Shown: one piece after another, positions 8,746-15,785 of the stretch
How positions within the stretch are numbered: position 1 is the stretch's first letter
Layout of the letters: the number at the start of each line of letters is the position of its first letter
Assembly (NCBI GenBank): GCA_038524795.1
Contig: JBCBIJ010000007.1
Coordinates: forward strand, 186,001 to 250,000
Direction: 5' to 3'
Source: CALBPI01 sp038524795
Lineage (GTDB): Bacteria; Pseudomonadota; Gammaproteobacteria; Steroidobacterales; Woeseiaceae
Length of the DNA: 64,000 nt
Program-made: the position numbers and the translations under genes
The notes under the pieces: model-generated
Databases searched by the model: none
What the model saw: only the letters and a program-made list of their open reading frames with translations
Told to the model about the DNA's origin: nothing

Positions 8746-8768
8746 TGAGAGACAGAACTGGTCTCTCA
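8746..8768 (+). terminator. Weak hairpin after comM
   Basis: An 8-bp inverted repeat (TGAGAGAC / GTCTCTCA) with a 7-base loop lies 28 bp after the comM stop codon. The downstream T-run is only three bases long, so it could be a modest terminator or an RNA-stabilising hairpin. Confidence 0.35.
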
Positions 8769-8965
8769 GTTTGCGTCGGAAAGACACCTAGCCTGATCTA
8801 AGTCCACTGAACCTGACTTCGCGAGCGCGCGCAGGGATCCACTCAATACGTTGAGTCTCACCATCCACTTTAGAAACGATCGCGCGGAACAAAGCTATAC
8901 GGTTGCTCAGTCCAAGGCAGCAACGCGTGGAAACGCCCCCGACGCTCGGTGGATCTGGACTGGAT

Positions 8966-9763
8966 TCAACGACCAACGTTCATGGTCAGGTCGTTCGCGA
9001 AAGTCCTCGCGGCCGCGACATCCTGTACTGACATGTATTTGAGTGCGATGTCCTTACTATAGTTTAGTGATTCTGAAACACTAGGATCCATTGTCTCTGC
9101 GGCTAGAAGCATGCCAAATGCTTTGACCATCTGCTCCTTGGTTGGTGGCGTGTAGTTAACCGGCAGCGGAGCATCCGAATCCAAATAGTCGAAAGCAGCC
9201 GACCCTAAAGACGTTAGACCGAACGTACGACCTAGCTTCGCTGAAGAAATCGCAACTTCACGGCGCACCTCTTCTGGGTATTCGAACCCATACGCAATCA
9301 CAACAAATTCTGCTAAGGGATCACCGTTTCTCGCGAGTGAAATCATCGTGGGTTTGTCATATTGATCGTACCCGTAGCGTTTTATGTCGTCGGGCGAGAA
9401 GCTTCCCTTCTTTCTCTTTTCGGCGTAAAAACTCTCCTTAACGTCAATAGGAAGATCGGCGAATCTTACTTTCTCACGTGCCGATCCTTCTCCCTGTGCA
9501 TAGTCGGCCGCAGCGCCTTCTAAAGTCTCGGTTGATCTGGATTGCGTTGTCGCGAATTTAGCGCCGCTGGCGTTGTTCCAATTAGGACGACTACCGTCAT
9601 TGTCAGCGCCGTGGTCATCATCGATGCTGGCCGTTGTCGCCGTCCTTAGATCCTGAGCGGCTCTATCTCTGGTCTTCCCATGAAAAACCGAAAAGCATAG
9701 AACACCGACGACTACTGTGAGCGCCAAAATGGCCGCTACTTTCACTCCGCTTGGGGTCCCCAT
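8966..9763 (-). CDS. Hypothetical membrane-anchored protein
   Basis: I do not recognise this 265-residue protein. It begins MGTPSGVKVAAILALTVVV, with one N-terminal hydrophobic segment (about residues 6-26) that could be an uncleaved anchor or a signal peptide. A polar linker rich in Asp, Ser and Thr follows, then a mostly helical soluble part with the phrases DIKRYGYDQYDKPTM and FVVIAYGFEYPEEV. The ATG at 9763 is preferred because AAAGGA stands about eight bases upstream; an ATG at 9787 would add eight residues without a clear ribosome site. The GC content is lower than that of the flanking genes, which fits a transferred segment. With the next gene upstream (ending 9827, same strand, 63 bp apart) it may form a two-gene unit. 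Confidence 0.6.
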   Translation of the reverse strand: MGTPSGVKVAAILALTVVVGVLCFSVFHGKTRDRAAQDLRTATTASIDDDHGADNDGSRPNWNNASGAKFATTQSRSTETLEGAAADYAQGEGSAREKVRFADLPIDVKESFYAEKRKKGSFSPDDIKRYGYDQYDKPTMISLARNGDPLAEFVVIAYGFEYPEEVRREVAISSAKLGRTFGLTSLGSAAFDYLDSDAPLPVNYTPPTKEQMVKAFGMLLAAETMDPSVSESLNYSKDIALKYMSVQDVAAARTFANDLTMNVGR

Positions 9764-9826
9764 TGTTCGATCCTTTCGGGCATCCATAAAAGACCCTAAG
9801 ACATCGTTAGAGCCTCTTTGTTTCGG

Positions 9827-10138
9827 CTAGTACTCTGCAGTTGCCACGATTGTCCGTGACACACGGTCAACTGACCAAAAAGACACCCACACGCCATCAG
9901 GGAGCATTACCCAAGACGGTTTCAACGTGTAAGTGAGAAAGGTAGCCGTGTTATGTACGTAGCAGACTGCGGCATTTGAGCGGCAGTTATCATAGGCAGC
10001 TTGAAGAACACTTCCTTGCCCATTCCAGTCAACGGAGTCACCGCCGTTCCGCGTGGGGGGGCTGCTAGCGTACGCCACGCTGGCAACCAAAGTGGTAAGC
10101 AAACCAAACCCTAACGCCACGATTGTGCTCTTGAACAT
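9827..10138 (-). CDS. Hypothetical small exported protein
   Basis: This 103-residue protein starts MFKSTIVALGFGLLTTLV and has a clear signal peptide with probable cleavage after AYA (about residue 24). The mature part has two cysteines (in YDNCRSNAAVCYV) likely to form a disulfide, and a Trp-rich end (PSWVMLPDGVWVSFWSV). I know of no family for it. The ATG at 10138 is favoured because GGGAG lies about ten bases upstream and the signal peptide begins there; the frame stays open to 10195. It is AT-richer than the chromosome around it and lies within the presumed island, divergent from the comM remnant. Confidence 0.6.
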   Translation of the reverse strand: MFKSTIVALGFGLLTTLVASVAYASSPPTRNGGDSVDWNGQGSVLQAAYDNCRSNAAVCYVHNTATFLTYTLKPSWVMLPDGVWVSFWSVDRVSRTIVATAEY

Positions 10139-10402
10139 TCTAAAACGCTCCCTTGTAATTCTGGAAAAATCCATATTTGTTCCATGAAATATCAAATATG
10201 GCTATTTCTTGCAACTCTTGCCGGCCGAATGGGCTACCGCCTTGTAAAGTCCGTTTGCGCGGACCTGGCGCTTCTGCGCAAACAGGAATGTGCGGCCACA
10301 AGAGCCCTGCGGTAGCTGTCGCCTAACGCTGCAATGTCTCATCTAAGGCGAGCGCCGAAGTAAGACTGAGTGTTTGATAAGGCAACGAAACCATACCCCC
10401 GT

Positions 10403-10870
10403 TGGTTTCTAGGCGACGCGGATACCCCGTGCCGGTGCTCGCAGGATCACGTCCAGCGTTACCAAGGCAAGCTGTCGGGGCCGCTGCTGGATCGTTTCGA
10501 CCTCAGTGTGGCGCCCGGCCGGGTGCGGTTCCGCGCGCTGCGTTCGGAGGCTTCAGGCGCCGCATCGCCGCGCATCGCGAAGACGGTGGCCGCGGCTCGA
10601 GCGCGGGCTTGCGCAAGGCAAGGCTGTCAAAACGCGCGGCTGCCGCCGTCCCGACTGATGCAAGAACTCGACGCCGCCGATGCGGCGCAGGCGCTTCTGG
10701 AGCGAGCCGCTGAGCGGTTACACCTCTCCGCGCGGGCCTGCCATCGCGTTATTCGTGTGGCGCGAACAATTGCTGCCCTTGCCGCGCATGAGCACCTGCT
10801 GGAAGGCCATATGGCCGAAGCGCTATCCCTTCGGGTCGCGCTGGGGGCGCGCGCCGAGCACAGGTGGTAA
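10403..10870 (+). pseudogene. 3' fragment of a second comM (yifB) copy
   Basis: The frame encodes a close relative of the last 155 residues of the comM product, from FLGDADTPCRCSQD to the end, about 70 % identical by eye at protein level and closer at the start. Everything before it is missing: the Walker A and B motifs and the ChlI domain have no counterpart upstream, where the sequence is AT-rich and unrelated. It cannot make a working ATPase. The open frame extends back to 10370, but the additional residues are not comM-like. Because it is still open and well aligned to its end, it may be the original chromosomal 3' end displaced by an insertion. Confidence 0.85.
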
Positions 10871-11077
10871 TACTCGTTGTAACTGTTCGCGAAAATCTTA
10901 TGAATGTATACGGTCGTTACGATATAACGGACGCGCTCGGCGCAAAACAGCGCCGTGCACCAGTTCTGTCTAGCTAAGCGGTCCGCGAGCTTGGCTGGAC
11001 CACCCCACGATCGTTGCAGGTGTCCATCAAAGGGCGCTGGGTCGACGACACGTATTGATGAAGGATAAGGAGTCAAC

Positions 11078-11551
11078 GTGAGCATTACTGAATCGGAACT
11101 TGATCAGGCCAGAGTCGCTTGGGGCGAAGCGCTGATCGCCATCGCCAAAGCCTACGATGCAGACGGCATTGACAGTGCCCGCAGCGTTGCCGACGGCGTG
11201 CTCGACGCCGCCTACGGCTACAACTTAGGCCCTGTTCTGTTCAAGCCGACACTCGCCAGTGGCGAAAAGACATTCCGCCCGACCAAGAAAGGCGCACTGT
11301 CCTACTTCGTTGGCCACGACGATGACTACCCGCTGGATGGTGGTTTCGCGCTCAAAGGCTGGCGCGAGTGCCGCTCTGAGACTTCGGCGAGCTTCATTGA
11401 AGGCGATGTCGCCATGTGGATGGGCTGGGTCATCATGACCGACAAAGACGGCCAGGTGACGAAGGTCGACAAGAGCTGGGGCTACAAGAAGGATGCTGAC
11501 GGTACGTTGCGCATCATCCAGCACCACTCGTCGCTGCCCTTCCAGCCGTAA
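11078..11551 (+). CDS. SnoaL/NTF2-like fold protein
   Basis: This 157-residue protein begins with a GTG that has AAGGAG seven bases upstream. The sequence looks like a cone-shaped NTF2/SnoaL fold: N-terminal helices (LDQARVAWGEALIAIAKAY), a mid part with FKPTLASGEKTFRPTKKGALSYFVGHD, and C-terminal strands with GDVAMWMGWVIMTDKDGQV and VDKSWGYKKDADGTLRI ending in HHSSLPF. Proteins of this type occur widely in marine bacteria and are sometimes labelled phosphoribosyl-AMP cyclohydrolase in databases, but the HisI metal and active-site motifs are absent. The natural ligand is unknown. It is a single-gene unit closed by a strong terminator. Confidence 0.6.
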   Translation: MSITESELDQARVAWGEALIAIAKAYDADGIDSARSVADGVLDAAYGYNLGPVLFKPTLASGEKTFRPTKKGALSYFVGHDDDYPLDGGFALKGWRECRSETSASFIEGDVAMWMGWVIMTDKDGQVTKVDKSWGYKKDADGTLRIIQHHSSLPFQP

Positions 11552-11578
11552 CGCGCCAGCAGCCAACAGCGACAGAAG

Positions 11579-11607
11579 CGGTCACCGTTCAGGTGGCCGT
11601 TTTTTTT
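11579..11607 (+). terminator. Rho-independent terminator
   Basis: An 8-bp stem (CGGTCACC / GGTGGCCG, one G-T pair) with loop GTTCA is followed by eight T residues. It ends the 11078-11551 gene 28 bp after its stop codon, just before the convergent lysR-type gene. Confidence 0.9.
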
Positions 11608-11627
11608 GTGCGTGAAGAAAAACGCCG

Positions 11628-12557
11628 CTAGCTTTCTACCGTGCGCGAGAGCGCTTCGTCGGTCGCGCGGGCCTCAGCCAATAGCCAGTCCCTGAAATGG
11701 GCCAGGGCACTGCGCTTGAGCGATACCGGTCGAAACCTGGCCTCAAACGGGTGTTTAGCCCAACAGCCTTCCTGAGTGCCGAAAGGCATCAGCAAACTGC
11801 CGCGCGCCACCTCAGCGTGCACCAGTGACAGTCCGCACAGCATGAACCCTGCGTCCGCGCGGACTGCTTCCATAGCCTGCAGCACCCACTGATAGCGCAC
11901 GCCGCGCGACAGGCCAGTGCGTCGGTGGCCGAACTGCTGAAACCACTCGGGCCAACCAATGTCGCCGGACTGGGCGGTGTAGGCGTCAATGTGCAGCAGC
12001 GGAAAGCCCTCCAGTGCCGTGTCGTGTGGCAGACCTTCGAGTCGGGCCGCATTCTCGGTGGACGCCACGGGCAACAGATAGTCCCGGTGGAGCATGTCCA
12101 CCTCGTCACCCTTTCCGCTTAGCCCGAAGCCGACGTCACAGTCGGCGTCCCCGATTCGTGCGGGGACATCGCCGACACCGTTGACGCAAAACAACGTGTT
12201 GGGGTTAGCCTGCTTGTAAACCTCAAGCCTCGGCGCAAGCCAGAGCTGGGCCCAGTCGGTGTGGGCCGTGATGTGGATTTCGTCGACACGCTGAAAGTCG
12301 AGCAGTCGCGTTACCGTCTCCAGTTCACGAAACGCTGCGGTGAGATGCGCAAGCGCGGGCTTGACCTCGCTCGTCGGGCGTACGCCTGAACGGCCGCGGC
12401 TGATGAGTTCGTAGCCAAGATAGTCTTCGAGCGCCTTGATGCGCTGTCCGAGCGCTGCAGGTGTAATGGAAAGCGCGGCCGCAGCCGCTTTCAGCGATCC
12501 CTTGCGGATGGCGAGCTCCAGAGCCTGGAGACTACGAAGGTGTGTCAGTTGCGTCAT
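11628..12557 (-). CDS. LysR family transcriptional regulator
   Basis: This 309-residue LysR-type protein has a winged helix-turn-helix in residues 1-60 (SLQALELAIRKGSLKAAAAALSITPAALGQRIKALEDYLGYELISR) and a periplasmic-binding-protein-like effector domain from about 90 to the end. The sequence WLAPRLEVYKQANP after the linker and the overall look place it near the GcvA branch. It is divergent from the small DUF4242 gene, and the 107-bp gap contains a 25-bp near-perfect palindrome directly before its start. The usual LysR pattern, self-repression together with control of the divergent neighbour, is therefore likely. The effector cannot be deduced. Confidence 0.92.
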   Translation of the reverse strand: MTQLTHLRSLQALELAIRKGSLKAAAAALSITPAALGQRIKALEDYLGYELISRGRSGVRPTSEVKPALAHLTAAFRELETVTRLLDFQRVDEIHITAHTDWAQLWLAPRLEVYKQANPNTLFCVNGVGDVPARIGDADCDVGFGLSGKGDEVDMLHRDYLLPVASTENAARLEGLPHDTALEGFPLLHIDAYTAQSGDIGWPEWFQQFGHRRTGLSRGVRYQWVLQAMEAVRADAGFMLCGLSLVHAEVARGSLLMPFGTQEGCWAKHPFEARFRPVSLKRSALAHFRDWLLAEARATDEALSRTVES

Positions 12558-12562
12558 GATTC

Positions 12563-12587
12563 AAGGATAAAGAATATATTTATCCTT
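12563..12587. promoter_or_regulatory. Operator palindrome between lysR gene and DUF4242 gene
   Basis: Two perfect 9-base arms, AAGGATAAA (12563-12571) and TTTATCCTT (12579-12587), flank a 7-base AT centre. It begins six bases upstream of the lysR-type start codon and about 80 bases before the divergent gene. Size, dyad symmetry and position fit a LysR-type recognition site that controls both genes. Confidence 0.7.
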
Positions 12588-12664
12588 ATAAAGAAAGTTT
12601 AGCTTGTTGAAGCGACGGCGGTGTTGACAATAGGCGTCTCTGGACCCCACGACAGGAAGCAGCA

Positions 12665-12949
12665 ATGAAATATCTGAAACGCTATTTGGTTGAGCGGGAG
12701 ATTCCCGGAATCGGTGCCATGTCAATCACCGAGCTGTGTGGCGCCGCCCGCGCGTCGAACCAGGCGGTCGATCAGCTCATGCCCGAAATCCAATGGCAGC
12801 AAAGCTTCGTCGCGGGAGACAGAACGTTCTGTATCTACCTGGCCACAGACGAGACGGTCTTACGTAAGCACGCCGAACTGAGCGGCATACCCGTAACCCG
12901 AATCGTTGAAGTTCCTCAAATCATTGATCCGCTGACTGCCAACAATTGA
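12665..12949 (+). CDS. DUF4242 (nickel-binding-like) small protein
   Basis: This 94-residue protein shows the DUF4242 pattern: start MKYLKRYLVEREIPG, helix with SNQAVDQLMPEIQWQQSFV, strand with RTFCIYLATDETVLRKHAELSGIPVTRIVEV. The family forms small ferredoxin-like alpha/beta folds; one characterised Streptomyces member (SCO4226) binds nickel, but most have no known role. GGAAG lies about seven bases before the ATG. Divergence from the lysR-type gene across a 25-bp palindrome suggests that it is the regulator's target. Confidence 0.7.
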   Translation: MKYLKRYLVEREIPGIGAMSITELCGAARASNQAVDQLMPEIQWQQSFVAGDRTFCIYLATDETVLRKHAELSGIPVTRIVEVPQIIDPLTANN

Positions 12950-13012
12950 TGGCGGCGCAACGCCGTTTGAATAACGGATGAACGCGGCCAGCCATCAAGG
13001 AGACAAGCAATC

Positions 13013-13678
13013 ATGACCAGACCTATCACCATACTGTTCGCGGCTTTTCTGATGTTGGGGGCTCTCGTCCCGACCGATGCCGAAGCGCGATTCGGCGACG
13101 CACTGCGCTGCGATCGCGACCGCCTCACCAGTTTCTGGGAGCAGGATATCGCCGGCAACGCTCTGTCTGGGCGCGGCTCGGTGTGCGCCACGAACTCGGG
13201 GCTTTATTCGAACATGAATGTTCGTGGCCTTACCCCAGGCTTCGCTTACACCGTTTGGTGGGTGTACATCGATCGCCCGGCGTCCTGCGCCGGCGTGCGG
13301 CTGACACCTGACAACTCGCCTGTGCCCTTTCCTGAACCTGAGCGTTACGCGGGTTCCTGCGGACTGGCGGATTTCTTTACGCCGAGTGCGTCGGGCCAAG
13401 GGCTCGACCCGCTTGCCGTATTTAGCCGAATGGACAGCGCCGTTGCCCGGAACTCAGGCCGCACCTGGTTCTCTGGTGACCTTCGTGGCCTAAACCCCGC
13501 GCCTGGGTCACAGGTATGGCTGTTCGTGTTTGGCCACGGCGCAGCGGACACCAATGACAAGCGGCAACTCGCGCGTCAGCTGCTGACACCTGAGGACCCG
13601 GGCGCTGGCGTTCCCCACCTGGGGATTGAGGGCCGACCGTTCGGCTACCCGGCCGGTGTGGTTGTTCTCGACTTCTAA
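13013..13678 (+). CDS. Hypothetical exported protein
   Basis: This 221-residue protein has a signal peptide (MTRPITILFAAFLMLGALV, probable cleavage near AEA at about residue 25). The mature part has several cysteines (LRCDRD, VCATN, SCAGV, GSCGL), likely disulfides, and beta-rich phrases such as MNVRGLTPGFAYTVWWVYIDRP and QVWLFVFGHGAAD. I do not recognise the family with certainty. The pattern of a short beta domain describing how a value passes through a membrane-facing face resembles small secreted proteins of marine Gammaproteobacteria. AAGGAGA lies about eight bases before the ATG. It is followed by a strong bidirectional terminator. Confidence 0.65.
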   Translation: MTRPITILFAAFLMLGALVPTDAEARFGDALRCDRDRLTSFWEQDIAGNALSGRGSVCATNSGLYSNMNVRGLTPGFAYTVWWVYIDRPASCAGVRLTPDNSPVPFPEPERYAGSCGLADFFTPSASGQGLDPLAVFSRMDSAVARNSGRTWFSGDLRGLNPAPGSQVWLFVFGHGAADTNDKRQLARQLLTPEDPGAGVPHLGIEGRPFGYPAGVVVLDF

Positions 13679-13713
13679 GCGATCCGCTACAACGCGCCTC
13701 GGCGCCAAAAAAG

Positions 13714-13739
13714 AACGGCCACCGAAGACGGTGGCCGTT
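13714..13739. terminator. Bidirectional terminator between convergent genes
   Basis: A perfect 11-bp stem (AACGGCCACCG / CGGTGGCCGTT) with loop AAGA is flanked by A residues on the left and T residues on the right. It separates the exported-protein gene (plus) from the cytochrome gene (minus) and can serve both. Confidence 0.85.
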
Positions 13740-13809
13740 TTGGTTCTGCCGCGCGCGTCATCAACGCGGCGGGCAGTCAGAGTTGGTGGACGCGACAGCG
13801 CCTCGCGAA

Positions 13810-14322
13810 TTACTGACCCGATTCAGCCAGCATGTAGTCCACCGCGCGATGCACTTCGTCGTCACTCAGGCCGACATTGCCGCCTTTGGCCGGCATGTAG
13901 CCCGCCTCACCCTGGAAGCCGTTGACGGCGTGGTCGCGAAGCATCTCGAGGCCTTGCGCCGCGCGCGCGACCCAGGCGTCGCCGTCGCCGATCTTCGGTG
14001 CGCCGCCGATACCGTTTGTGTGGCAGGCACCGCAGTTCGCGTTGTAGACCTGCGCGCCCGTGAGCTCCGCGGCGACGGGCTCGGGCACGGCCTGAACAGC
14101 AGCTTCCGCAGCCGCGGCTTCGCCGGGCAGGCGCACGCTGCCGACGGGCGCGATGCGGTCCGCGATTTCCGCCTGGTACTCAGGCGTCTCAGCCAGGTAT
14201 TGCTTTTGCGTGCCGTCAGAAATCCGGTCCGAGATCACCCAGATCAGGACCGAAATACCGACAAGTGCGGCCAGAACGACCATGAACAGGTCGAAGAATT
14301 TGCGATCGGCGTCAGCACTCAC
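13810..14322 (-). CDS. Membrane-anchored cytochrome c5 family protein
   Basis: This 170-residue protein starts at GTG 14322 (VSADADRKFFDLF, read with Met), which has GGAG about nine bases upstream; the open frame reaches 14379 without similarity. One N-terminal transmembrane helix (FMVVLAALVGISVLIWVI) anchors it, with the rest in the periplasm. An Ala/Glu/Val-rich linker leads to a single class I cytochrome c domain with heme motif CGACH and the methionine ligand region AGYMPAKGG, followed by LSDDEVHRAVDYML. This is the c5/CycB type, which carries electrons to terminal oxidases. No oxidase gene is adjacent, although heme A genes lie 5 kb away. Confidence 0.88.
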   Translation of the reverse strand: MSADADRKFFDLFMVVLAALVGISVLIWVISDRISDGTQKQYLAETPEYQAEIADRIAPVGSVRLPGEAAAAEAAVQAVPEPVAAELTGAQVYNANCGACHTNGIGGAPKIGDGDAWVARAAQGLEMLRDHAVNGFQGEAGYMPAKGGNVGLSDDEVHRAVDYMLAESGQ

Positions 14323-14505
14323 TGATTTGCTCCGTTGTGGCCATCCCGCATCATCGAGGTCCCCGGGGCTGCGCCCCATCTCGCGAGTTGGCCTGTCCTT
14401 ATTTGCAGCCGCGCATTATAGGCCAGCATCGCATTGCACCGCAGCATCTCTACCGCCTTTTTGCAGCCCACGTCACGTTGTCGATGCCCTGACTACGGCG
14501 CTCAG

Positions 14506-15543
14506 TCAGCCGGCAGGCTGCAGTTCGACGTCGATGGTTTGCTCGCGCCCGCTCCGAATCAGCAGAACCGGCACGTTGTCGCCGGGTTGCCAGTCAGAAG
14601 ACGCCTTCGCGAGCGCCCCGAAGTCGTCAATGGCAATGCCGCCAATTTGCAGCACGCGGTCTCCAATCAGCAGGCCCTCAGACTCGGTATCAGGCGCCCT
14701 TCGTACGACATATTTGCCCAGGACAAGATCCGCCGAGTCCCAGGTGACACCCAAACCTACGGCAGGCAGGTAGTAAACATCCGCAACGAACCCCACCGTC
14801 TTGGGGAAGTCCTCTTCATAACCGTTCAGCCGTGCGTGAATGACGTCCAGCCGGTCCTCGATAACGAGCGCGTTGCCGCCAATAGCCGTGACCTGCTCCC
14901 GAGAAATCTCAACAAACTCGTCGATGGTCATCATCGGGTTCTCGATGAAGGTGAACCTCGCCAGCGGAAAGCCGGTACGGTCCAGCTCCTTTCTGCCCCG
15001 AATCACCGCCATGTCGGTACCCGAGTCGGGCGCCAGCGTGACATCCATCATCTTCTCGAACTGAATGACTTCGGTGTTCGGTGCGAACTCGCCAACCTCC
15101 GGCTCGAGGGCGACACCGCCCTTTGCCGTGATTTCGTTCTTCGTTGCCAGCTCTGCGAATGTCGCGGCCGCGTCGTAGTAGTTCGAATACTGTGTCGGCT
15201 CGCGGAGCAGACCCACGGCAACCAACTGCGTGACAGGTTTGTAGCTGCTTGAAACGCCATAGCCCGTGTAAACAACGTCCTCGTTCATGGAGGATTCGGC
15301 GTCAAACACGACGACGTAGTTGAACCCCTTCGACAGCGCCAGCTCGCAGGCCCGCATGATCGCGAGGTCGCTCGCGCGCTCCGAAGACGTGTATCCGTTG
15401 GCGGAGAATGTGACCTTGAATGTGTTGTGTTCGAGCTGCTCGTCGTAGTAGCCGCCCGTCAGGCTACTGCTGCCGCTCCCGTAAGGGGTCGCACAGCCTG
15501 ACAGCATGACTACAGCCAAACCGGCTACAAGGCTCAATCTCAT
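14506..15543 (-). CDS. Lipoprotein with PDZ domain (CC0125/CC1285-type N-terminus)
   Basis: This 345-residue protein has a lipoprotein signal (AVVMLSGCATPYG, lipid-bearing Cys17). Residues about 30-130 (FKVTFSANGYTSSERASDLAIMRACELALSKGFNYVVV) match the CC0125/CC1285 family, small lipoproteins in which a conserved Gly-Tyr-Thr segment is followed by an alpha helix. The C-terminal 90 residues form a PDZ domain with the loop GLLIGDRVLQIGGIAIDDFGAL and a final strand VPVLLIRSGREQTIDVEL. No protease domain is visible. It may present or tether an envelope partner; the partner is not evident from the neighbours. Confidence 0.75.
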   Translation of the reverse strand: MRLSLVAGLAVVMLSGCATPYGSGSSSLTGGYYDEQLEHNTFKVTFSANGYTSSERASDLAIMRACELALSKGFNYVVVFDAESSMNEDVVYTGYGVSSSYKPVTQLVAVGLLREPTQYSNYYDAAATFAELATKNEITAKGGVALEPEVGEFAPNTEVIQFEKMMDVTLAPDSGTDMAVIRGRKELDRTGFPLARFTFIENPMMTIDEFVEISREQVTAIGGNALVIEDRLDVIHARLNGYEEDFPKTVGFVADVYYLPAVGLGVTWDSADLVLGKYVVRRAPDTESEGLLIGDRVLQIGGIAIDDFGALAKASSDWQPGDNVPVLLIRSGREQTIDVELQPAG

Positions 15544-15725
15544 TACAGAACTCCAATCTCAATCAAAAAGTGCAGCTTGATGGCGCACGGGCCACTCAGC
15601 GTTTGAATCTGAAGCGAAGCGCAGCAACTCGTATGCCTTTCTGCCCAGCAACAGCCGGTGACGCTTTCTGGATACCCGCTCGATTGTGACTGCCTGCGAT
15701 CTGGATTAGAAGCCCATCAGTGGCC

Positions 15726-15761
15726 AAAAAAAACCCGGCGAAGCATTTCGCCTCGCCGGGT
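15726..15761 (-). terminator. Terminator of the TonB-dependent receptor gene
   Basis: A perfect 9-bp stem (ACCCGGCGA / TCGCCGGGT) with an 11-base loop that can itself pair is followed on the minus strand by eight T residues (15726-15733). It lies 25 bp after the receptor stop codon. The gap 15544-15725 beyond it contains the promoter region of the PDZ lipoprotein gene and nothing else recognisable. Confidence 0.88.
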
Positions 15762-15785
15762 CTTCAGGTCGGATGTCGCTACTGC

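Larger units (their letters stand above)
8718..10402. mobile_element. Small AT-richer island between two comM 3' ends
   Basis: The segment between the intact comM and the second copy of its 3' end is visibly richer in A and T than the flanks and contains only two unrecognised minus-strand genes. The bases at the right junction (GGTTTCTAGGCGACGCGGATAC, starting at about 10403) resemble the corresponding point inside comM (about 8249-8271). This is the structure left when an element integrates in a gene and restores it with its own 3' end. No integrase, transposase or clean terminal repeat is visible, so this would be a decayed remnant. The stretch 8718-8965 holds no credible gene. Confidence 0.5.

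Noticed and set aside
8788..9042. Two small opposing frames after comM
   Set aside because: About 60 codons each, no ribosome site, no similarity that I can see, and they overlap each other and the real minus-strand gene.
11078..11551. Phosphoribosyl-AMP cyclohydrolase label for the 157-residue protein
   Set aside because: The metal-binding and active-site motifs of HisI are absent; the sequence looks like an NTF2/SnoaL fold.
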